Translations under genes and position numbers: made by a program
Origin: Deltaproteobacteria bacterium PRO3
GTDB taxonomy: Bacteria; UBA10199; DSSB01
NCBI GenBank assembly: GCA_030263375.1
Contig: SZOV01000018.1
Span: forward strand, 1 to 40,356
Direction of reading: 5' to 3'
DNA: 40,356 nt
In this document: piece by piece, positions 34,139 through 40,356 of the stretch
How the letters are laid out: every line of letters begins with the position of its first letter
Numbering within the stretch: position 1 is the first letter of the stretch
The notes under the pieces: model-generated
Database searches by the model: none
What the model saw: only the letters and a program-made list of their open reading frames with translations
Told to the model about the DNA's origin: nothing

Positions 34139-34756
34139 TTAGGCCTTGGGACGATAGATGGTACCGAAGACGTAGTCCCAGATCGGCGTCGTCACCCCGA
34201 AGGTCCCGTTGGGATCCTTGTAATGATGCAGGAGGTGGTAGCGCTTGAGATAGCGGAAGAAGGCGTTCTTCGGCTGGTACTGGTGGGCCCCGTAATGCGC
34301 CCATTCGTATAAGACGTAGCCGAGAAACACGCCGGCCACCACCAGCATGGCCAAGCTGACGCTCCAAGTGAAGGCCAGGGCCACCAAGAAGATGACGGGA
34401 GAGAATCCCAAGCTCACGAGAGGCGGCGCGATGACCAACTCCCGGACGTCCATGTCCCGGTGATGGGCCATGTGCAGCGCCGAGGCCATCGTTCGCCAGG
34501 GCTCTTTCACCTTGACCAGGTGAAAGACGAAGCGGTGCAGGAAGTACTCGATGAAGGTCCAGTAGAGCAGTCCGCCGACCAGGGCCAGGGCCACCGTCCC
34601 GGCGGACCGAGGCTGCCATTCCAGCGAGATTCCGACCAAGAGCAGGGCGATGGGCGTGAACAGCCAAGTCGGCCCGATCGGGTGGGAAAAGCGGAAAAAT
34701 AACCGTTGCTTCCAGTCGAGAGCGGGCTTTAATGAAGTTTCCATAGCGAGTTTCAT
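34139..34756 (-). CDS. Fatty acid hydroxylase / sterol desaturase superfamily
   Basis: 205 residues from ATG 34756, preceded by AAGGGGG; a longer open frame upstream overlaps the divergent regulator and is rejected. Four membrane helices are apparent. The di-iron histidine motifs are clear: HRFVFH, HMAHH, HYGAHQY and HLLHHY, followed by FGVTTPIWDYVFGT. Members hydroxylate or desaturate membrane lipids such as ceramide or fatty acyl chains, or carotenoids (CrtZ-like). The lipid substrate here is unknown. It diverges from a TetR regulator with a palindromic operator between them, so it is probably repressed by that protein. Confidence 0.9.
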   Translation of the reverse strand: MKLAMETSLKPALDWKQRLFFRFSHPIGPTWLFTPIALLLVGISLEWQPRSAGTVALALVGGLLYWTFIEYFLHRFVFHLVKVKEPWRTMASALHMAHHRDMDVRELVIAPPLVSLGFSPVIFLVALAFTWSVSLAMLVVAGVFLGYVLYEWAHYGAHQYQPKNAFFRYLKRYHLLHHYKDPNGTFGVTTPIWDYVFGTIYRPKA

Positions 34757-34772
34757 GGTTACCCCCTTACAA

Positions 34773-34788
34773 GTAACCAATCGGTTAC
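34773..34788. promoter_or_regulatory. Operator for the TetR regulator
   Basis: GTAACC-AATC-GGTTAC is a perfect 6-bp inverted repeat in the 76-bp gap between the divergent hydroxylase and TetR genes. Another GGTTAC half-site lies at 34757-34762. The ACC-N-GGT core matches TetR/AcrR-type operators. Its position 17 bp upstream of the hydroxylase ATG suits repression of that gene and autoregulation. Confidence 0.6.
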
Positions 34789-34832
34789 CATTCTTGTTTG
34801 TTGCGGGCAATTTGTCAATCGGAGATTCGGCA

Positions 34833-35525
34833 GTGAAGAAAAATAAAAAGGGCGAAGGCAGGGCGGGCGCGGGGAAGGCGAAGGAGCCGCGCCTCAAGCG
34901 CGACCCGGTGAAGACGCGCGAGACCATCCTGGCCTGCGCGACCAAGGCCTTCGCCCGCGCCGGATTTCTCGGCACCAGCCTGAGCGAGATCCTCGAGAAG
35001 GCCAAGGTCAACAAGCGGATGATCTATCATTACTTCGGGGCCAAGGAGGGCCTGTACCGCGCGGTGCACATCCAGCAGTGGCAGGCCTTGGAGGCCTGGT
35101 TCGCGGTGCGCTTAAGCCAGAGCTCGAGGGGCGGCGCCTTCCAATTGGAGAGCGAGGCCCTGCTCGATGAGGCCCTGACCATCTTTCACGAGTTCATCGG
35201 GCACAATCAGACCTTTGTCCGGCTGATGATGTGGGACGGCTTGGAGGGAGGCGGCGTTTCGCGCAGCATCTGGAAGGACATCCGCGGACCGATCTACCAC
35301 CGCATGGAGGCCTTGGTGCAGGCGGCCCAGGCCGCGGGTCTGATGACGACCGAGCTCAAGCCCGACCACCTGATCGTCACCTTCATGGGCGCGATCTCCT
35401 TCTACTTCGCCTACGCCAACAGCCTGGAGGACATCTTCCAGCGCCCGCCGCTCAGCCCCGAGATGCTGGCGGAACGTAAAGAGCAGGTGATGAAGATCTT
35501 CCACTTGGCCCTGAGGAAGACGTAG
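34833..35525 (+). CDS. TetR/AcrR family transcriptional regulator
   Basis: 230 residues from GTG 34833, with GGAG at 34821-34824. A Lys/Arg-rich leader precedes the TetR helix-turn-helix: RETILACATKAFARAGFLGTSLSEILEKAKVNKRMIYHYFGAKEGLYRAV (split here as helices 1-4 at about residues 32-80). The C-terminal ligand-binding domain is helical (about 90-230). The fatty acid hydroxylase gene is divergent with a shared operator, so it probably controls a membrane-lipid modification in response to a lipid-like ligand. Confidence 0.92.
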   Translation: MKKNKKGEGRAGAGKAKEPRLKRDPVKTRETILACATKAFARAGFLGTSLSEILEKAKVNKRMIYHYFGAKEGLYRAVHIQQWQALEAWFAVRLSQSSRGGAFQLESEALLDEALTIFHEFIGHNQTFVRLMMWDGLEGGGVSRSIWKDIRGPIYHRMEALVQAAQAAGLMTTELKPDHLIVTFMGAISFYFAYANSLEDIFQRPPLSPEMLAERKEQVMKIFHLALRKT

Positions 35526-35550
35526 GGGCGAACACGAGGTTCGTCCCTAC
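35522..35550. repeat. Palindrome covering two converging stop codons
   Basis: A 12-bp stem (GTAGGGGCGAAC 35522-35533 with GTTCGTCCCTAC 35539-35550, one G-U pair in plus-strand RNA) contains the stops of both the TetR gene and the acyltransferase gene. It shares the GGGGCGAAC core with the palindrome at 5016-5048. No T run follows, so it looks more like a REP-type element than a classic terminator. Confidence 0.5.
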
Positions 35551-37229
35551 CGGGTCCGCAATCTTTCCGATACTTCCTGCAGCAGCGCCTTCCAGGATCC
35601 CTCGTCCGACTCCTGGCTCTGCAAGGAAATGTAGAGCCGCAAGAAACGCTCCCACAGCTCCGGCGCCAGCGAAAAAATCCGATCCAGCAGGATGAAGGGA
35701 CGGCTGTCGCCCGAGGCCTCCGCCGCCCGCAGGCGCTCCAGCGCGGCCGCGACCTCGGGGCCCGCGATGCCGAGCTTTTCCAGCTCGACAGGGAGGCGCT
35801 GCAATAAATAGGCGTGCCATTCGGTGGCCTGCAGGAGCTTGCGGTCGATCTCGACCTGCAGCTGCTGGCTGAGCCGCGCGTAGAGGCACTCCGCCTCGGT
35901 CTGCGGCTCTTGGCCCTGGGGCGCCGCGGCGCCCGCGACCAAGTCGGTGGAGAGCTCCCAGACGGGCAGGATCCTGAAATGCACTTCCGCCTCCGACTGC
36001 GCCTTGAAGCTGCCCTTCGGCCCCGCGATCGCGCTGCCCATGATCCCCGTCACCAGGACGTTGAGCTTGCTCTCGCCGCGCTGCCTAAGCGCGAGCAGGG
36101 TGTCGAGGATCAGGTGCGCCGTGCCGGGCTTGAGGTGGCCCAGCGGCTGGTCCCAGGTCTTCTTGGTGAAGGTTGTATAGTAGCCCGCGTCCAACCGCTC
36201 GCCGGAGGGCGAGCGCATGAAGTAGGCGCGGGTGCCCTGCGGATAGACGGCGATCTCGACGTCGCTGTTCACGAGCTTCTCGGCGGCCTCCTGCATCGCG
36301 GCCCACCCCTTGCCCTTCTCGCGGTTGACGAAGATCATCCCGGCGTTCTCGATGACCTTCCCCAGGCCGATCCAGGAATAGATGATCGGGTTGTCGATGA
36401 AGTGGTCCTTGGCCGCGATGAAGCGCGGCCGCAAGTGCCGGCCGTCGGACTTGTGGATCGAGCCTAGCGCGAAGAAATTGAGCGCGAAATCGAGGTAGCT
36501 CTTGTGGTTGAAAAGCAGCAGCGTCTTGCCCTCGATCGGCGCGATGCGCCGCGCGCCATGGATTTGCAGGTGGCATTGGAAGATCTGCGCGACCCGCGAG
36601 CCCCAGAGCCGAGCCAGCCCGTCGAAGGCGTCGCGGCCGTACTCGGGGCCGACGCGTTTGAAGGCCATGATCGCCATCCGCGCCAGGGTGCTGGTGGCCA
36701 ACGCGGACTCGACGATCGGCCAGCGGGAAAGCACCGGCGGTTTGCCGCTGCGATAATCGGTGTCGCGGAAGTCGATCTCGCGCAGCCCCGAGACCGGGAA
36801 GGTCGGCGGCCAAGGGCTCAGGCTGATGTAGAAGAGGTTGAAAAAATCCTCCGGGTGGGTGTTCGAACGGCAGCGCGCGATCTCGGCCAGCTTGAGGCGG
36901 ATGCCGTCGCGGTAGCGGATGGTGATGATGGCGAGCAGGTTGTAGAAGACGATCAGCGAGGAGGCGAGCAGGGTCTCCTGGCTCAAGGGGGATTCGTAGA
37001 GCCAGAGGTAGACGACGATGCCGAGCAGCACGACCGAGAGCAGGCGGTCGCGGAAGGGCCCCAGCAGGTACTCCCAACGGCCGATCTTTAAGAGGACGGG
37101 ATGGAAGGAGACGGGGAAGAATTTTTTTTTCGGGGCCAGGACGGCGCGCAGGGGCCGGCTGAGCAGCCGCAGGAAGGGCGTCAGGAAAAAGAATAAGGAA
37201 ATCAAGGCGACCCAGGATAAAAGGCCCAT
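35547..37229 (-). CDS. PlsC-type acyltransferase, membrane-bound
   Basis: 560 residues. The N-terminus has membrane segments (LLSWVALISLFFFLTPFLRLL; LLSVVLLGIVVYLWLY; LLASSLIVFYNLLAIITI). The acyltransferase domain (about 225-420) shows block I NHKSYLDF (His242, Asp247: HX4D), block II-like NAGMIFVNRE and block III VYPQGTRAYF. The C-terminal 130 residues are helical and of unknown role. It probably acylates a lysophospholipid or similar lipid at the inner membrane. It converges with the TetR gene; being next to a fatty acid hydroxylase locus suggests a lipid-modification neighbourhood. Confidence 0.87.
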   Translation of the reverse strand: MGLLSWVALISLFFFLTPFLRLLSRPLRAVLAPKKKFFPVSFHPVLLKIGRWEYLLGPFRDRLLSVVLLGIVVYLWLYESPLSQETLLASSLIVFYNLLAIITIRYRDGIRLKLAEIARCRSNTHPEDFFNLFYISLSPWPPTFPVSGLREIDFRDTDYRSGKPPVLSRWPIVESALATSTLARMAIMAFKRVGPEYGRDAFDGLARLWGSRVAQIFQCHLQIHGARRIAPIEGKTLLLFNHKSYLDFALNFFALGSIHKSDGRHLRPRFIAAKDHFIDNPIIYSWIGLGKVIENAGMIFVNREKGKGWAAMQEAAEKLVNSDVEIAVYPQGTRAYFMRSPSGERLDAGYYTTFTKKTWDQPLGHLKPGTAHLILDTLLALRQRGESKLNVLVTGIMGSAIAGPKGSFKAQSEAEVHFRILPVWELSTDLVAGAAAPQGQEPQTEAECLYARLSQQLQVEIDRKLLQATEWHAYLLQRLPVELEKLGIAGPEVAAALERLRAAEASGDSRPFILLDRIFSLAPELWERFLRLYISLQSQESDEGSWKALLQEVSERLRTR

Positions 37230-37249
37230 GCGTCCTCACATCTAACTTA

Positions 37250-37261
37250 TTGATATATCAA
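37250..37261. promoter_or_regulatory. Palindrome upstream of the acyltransferase gene
   Basis: TTGATATATCAA is a perfect 12-bp palindrome 20 bp upstream of the acyltransferase ATG, inside an AT-rich promoter-like stretch (37240-37280). It could be an operator, or part of the promoter. The rest of 37230-37560 has a terminator at 37326-37361 and no gene. Confidence 0.35.
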
Positions 37262-37325
37262 AAGATTTTCTTAATAAAACGAATCGGGGCGGGGGGTCAA
37301 GCGGGTTTCGGCGGCGGGAGACGGC

Positions 37326-37361
37326 AAAAAAAGAAGGCGTCGCGCTGGAGCGGACGCCTTC
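37326..37361 (-). terminator. Minus-strand intrinsic terminator
   Basis: GAAGGCGTC and GACGCCTTC form a 9-bp stem around an 11-nt loop. On the minus strand seven T residues follow; on the plus strand only a pyrimidine stretch (CTCTTCTTCT) does. No annotated minus-strand gene lies upstream of it for nearly 3 kb, so it may end a small RNA or antisense transcript, or insulate the acyltransferase promoter. Confidence 0.6.
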
Positions 37362-37560
37362 CTCTTCTTCTATCTTTCTAAACGCGGGCTGGAAGCCCTT
37401 GAGAGTATTTTCGGTCCTTTCCCGATAACGTTTCGCGATTTCCCCGTCACGCTATCTTCACGCAACCTCCGGCAAAATTCCCCGATATTGTACACAGGTT
37501 ATTACCTCTGTCGGGGAGGGGCCTGTCCCGTGCCGGGCTATTAACGATTTGGAGGCTTTC

Positions 37561-39279
<1,719 letters not shown>

Positions 39280-39309
39280 GCGGGCCCCTCAGCGGCATCA
39301 AGCATTCGA

Positions 39310-39342
39310 GGCCTCCGGGCGTTCCCCGGGGGCCTTTTTTTT
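39310..39342 (+). terminator. Terminator of the thrombospondin-repeat gene
   Basis: A 10-bp stem (GGCCTCCGGG with CCCGGGGGCC, one mispair/G-U) and a CGTTC loop are followed by eight T residues, 30 bp past the stop. Confidence 0.9.
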
Positions 39343-39473
39343 GCCGCAGCGCGACAAATCGAGCTCTTGTTTTTGGCCGACGGTTTGCAGGGGACGCGAA
39401 AAAATATTTTCGCAGAAACGGGCAGCTTTCTGGCCGGGATATTCGATAGAATTAGGAGGGTAATCGGGCCGGT

Positions 39474-39504
39474 TTCGGGGACTATGCCTTTACAAGTCCC
39501 CGAA
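39474..39504. promoter_or_regulatory. Inverted repeat upstream of the FHA gene
   Basis: TTCGGGGACT and AGTCCCCGAA are perfect 10-bp arms separated by 11 bases, ending 36 bp before the FHA start. CTTTTGG follows, so it could be a weak terminator, a leader hairpin or an operator. A 12-codon frame starts in the loop (ATG 39483) and ends before the FHA gene; it lacks a well-placed ribosome site. Confidence 0.35.
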
Positions 39505-39540
39505 CTTTTGGCACTAATCGAATAGCCCTGGGGTCCCTTG

Positions 39541-39921
39541 ATGTTGGGAGAGTTGACTTCCAAAATTAAGCTGCATCAGCGTCCGATGTCCGTCAACGAG
39601 GCGCTGCGCAGCGCGCGGCTGGTTCGCAAGAACTTTGAAGTGCCGCTCGTGTTCCGCGGCGCCGGTCCCTTGCTGATCGGCCGCGACGAGCGCCTTGTCA
39701 CGCTCGTGATCAACGACGCCTTCATCTCCCGCACCCACGCCGCGATCATCCAAGAGGACGAGGACTTCTACGTCCAGGACCTCAACAGCAAAAACGGCAC
39801 CTTCCTCAACGGCGAGCGCCTGCCGCCCGGCCAGCGCTCCGCGCGCCCGCTCAAGCACGGCGACCGCATCATGTTCAACACGGTCGAGTTCGAGTTCATC
39901 ATCCCGGAAGAGAGCGTGTGA
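39541..39921 (+). CDS. FHA-domain protein
   Basis: 126 residues from ATG 39541 (an in-frame TTG at 39538 is less likely). A 25-residue leader precedes one FHA domain with the phosphothreonine-binding residues visible: GPLLIGRDERLVTLVIND, then ISRTHAAII, then DLNSKNGTFLNGERL, ending GDRIMFNTVEFEF. FHA domains bind phosphothreonine peptides, so a Ser/Thr kinase partner is expected but not present here. A response regulator follows 48 bp downstream, suggesting a signalling locus. Confidence 0.93.
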   Translation: MLGELTSKIKLHQRPMSVNEALRSARLVRKNFEVPLVFRGAGPLLIGRDERLVTLVINDAFISRTHAAIIQEDEDFYVQDLNSKNGTFLNGERLPPGQRSARPLKHGDRIMFNTVEFEFIIPEESV

Positions 39922-39969
39922 GGCTGCCGCAGGCTGGCCTATTCCGCGCGATTCCTCTATAACCTCCGC

Positions 39970-40356
39970 GTGGCCCCGAAGATCCTCATCCTGGAGGACG
40001 AATCCTCCATCGCCGACAACATCCGCTATGCCCTCGAGGCGGAAGGCTTCGCGGCGCTTTGGTTCAGCACGCTGAAGGAGGGCCGCGAAGCCCTCGCGCG
40101 GGGCGGGATCGACTTGGTCGTCCTCGACGTCGGCCTGCCGGACGGCAACGGCTTCGACTTCTGCCGCGAGCTGCGTAAGACCAGCGCGGTGCCGGTGATC
40201 TTCCTGACCGCCCGCTCCGGCGAGGTCGATCGCGTCGAGTTCGTAGCGCATCGGGTTCGGGGCGGTGGAGAGTTCGACGATCGTCGCCGTCTCCATGCCG
40301 AGGTCCGGCCGGTTGAGGATGCGCTTGAGGAGGCGTTCGATGAGTGTCCGAAACGT
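39970..40356 (+). CDS. CreB-like response regulator, truncated at window end
   Basis: The frame starts at GTG 39970 (no clear ribosome site). A receiver domain is seen: ILILEDESSIADNIRYAL (acidic pair at 9-11), VVLDVGLPDG with phospho-acceptor Asp53, and VIFLTARSGEVDRV with Thr80. The last motif is especially like CreB (FLTARS-EVDR). After Val89 (about 40237) the expected G-x-E-x-GADDY-x-x-KPF segment is missing and the sequence continues as EFVAHRVRGGGEF, unlike any receiver domain. The opposite strand there reads as a plausible protein (IERLLKRILNRPDLGM). So the gene is either disrupted or joined to foreign sequence at the edge; the DNA-binding domain is not visible. Confidence 0.75.
   Translation, partial: MAPKILILEDESSIADNIRYALEAEGFAALWFSTLKEGREALARGGIDLVVLDVGLPDGNGFDFCRELRKTSAVPVIFLTARSGEVDRVEFVAHRVRGGGEFDDRRRLHAEVRPVEDALEEAFDECPKR

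Overview
The window is a GC-rich bacterial chromosome segment (AT-rich only in short intergenic stretches) with no rRNA, tRNA, CRISPR array or intact insertion sequence that I can see. The lineage looks deltaproteobacterial in the old sense (Myxococcota/UBA10199-like). The evidence is the gene order radical SAM (TIGR03960/DUF2344) - rng - rplU - rpmA - obgE - proB, secreted proteins built from DUF4215 ('myxo-disulfide') and thrombospondin type 3 repeats, many lipoproteins, and a B12-dependent ribonucleotide reductase. This is inference from gene content, not a phylogenetic result.

Layout. 1-525 is the end of a helical-repeat protein. 732-8273 is a housekeeping block for tRNA/rRNA and ribosome biogenesis plus proline synthesis. 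8296-11068 is a run of exported proteins: a TPR protein, a helical protein, a membrane-anchored TsdA-like dihaem cytochrome c and a Cys/Met-rich small protein. 11083-15882 holds a methyltransferase, an ABC exporter and, on the opposite strand, a stand-alone group-II-like reverse transcriptase. A compact multi-hairpin non-coding segment lies directly upstream of the reverse transcriptase, followed by a lipoprotein gene. 16211-24115 is a mosaic of lipoproteins and secreted proteins (lipase, LssY-like, DUF3298, beta-helix, acidic CHxxH-type protein) with a cupin, a beta-class GST and an SRPBCC protein. 24177-27586 is nrdJ with a small AT-rich partner gene, under a promoter overlapped by paired NrdR-like boxes. 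27888-31558 has lgt, which fits the lipoprotein-rich surroundings, and several uncharacterised genes. 31818-33926 and 37561-39279 encode large cysteine- or calcium-repeat surface proteins. Between them lie a TetR regulator divergent from a fatty acid hydroxylase with a shared operator, and a large acyltransferase. The window closes with an FHA protein and the first part of a CreB-like response regulator that loses similarity abruptly about 120 bases before the end.

Most notable: (1) the reverse transcriptase at 13670-15088 and its upstream structured RNA, which ends in a 16-bp terminator-like hairpin that encloses the predicted RT start codon. This layout resembles ncRNA-templated RT systems (retrons, DRT2/DRT9, DGRs) but lacks the recognisable parts of each. 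(2) Three unrelated secreted proteins share a Gly-Cys / transmembrane / basic-tail C-terminus, suggesting a common surface-sorting route. (3) The nrdJ promoter has two NrdR-like boxes 32 bp apart.
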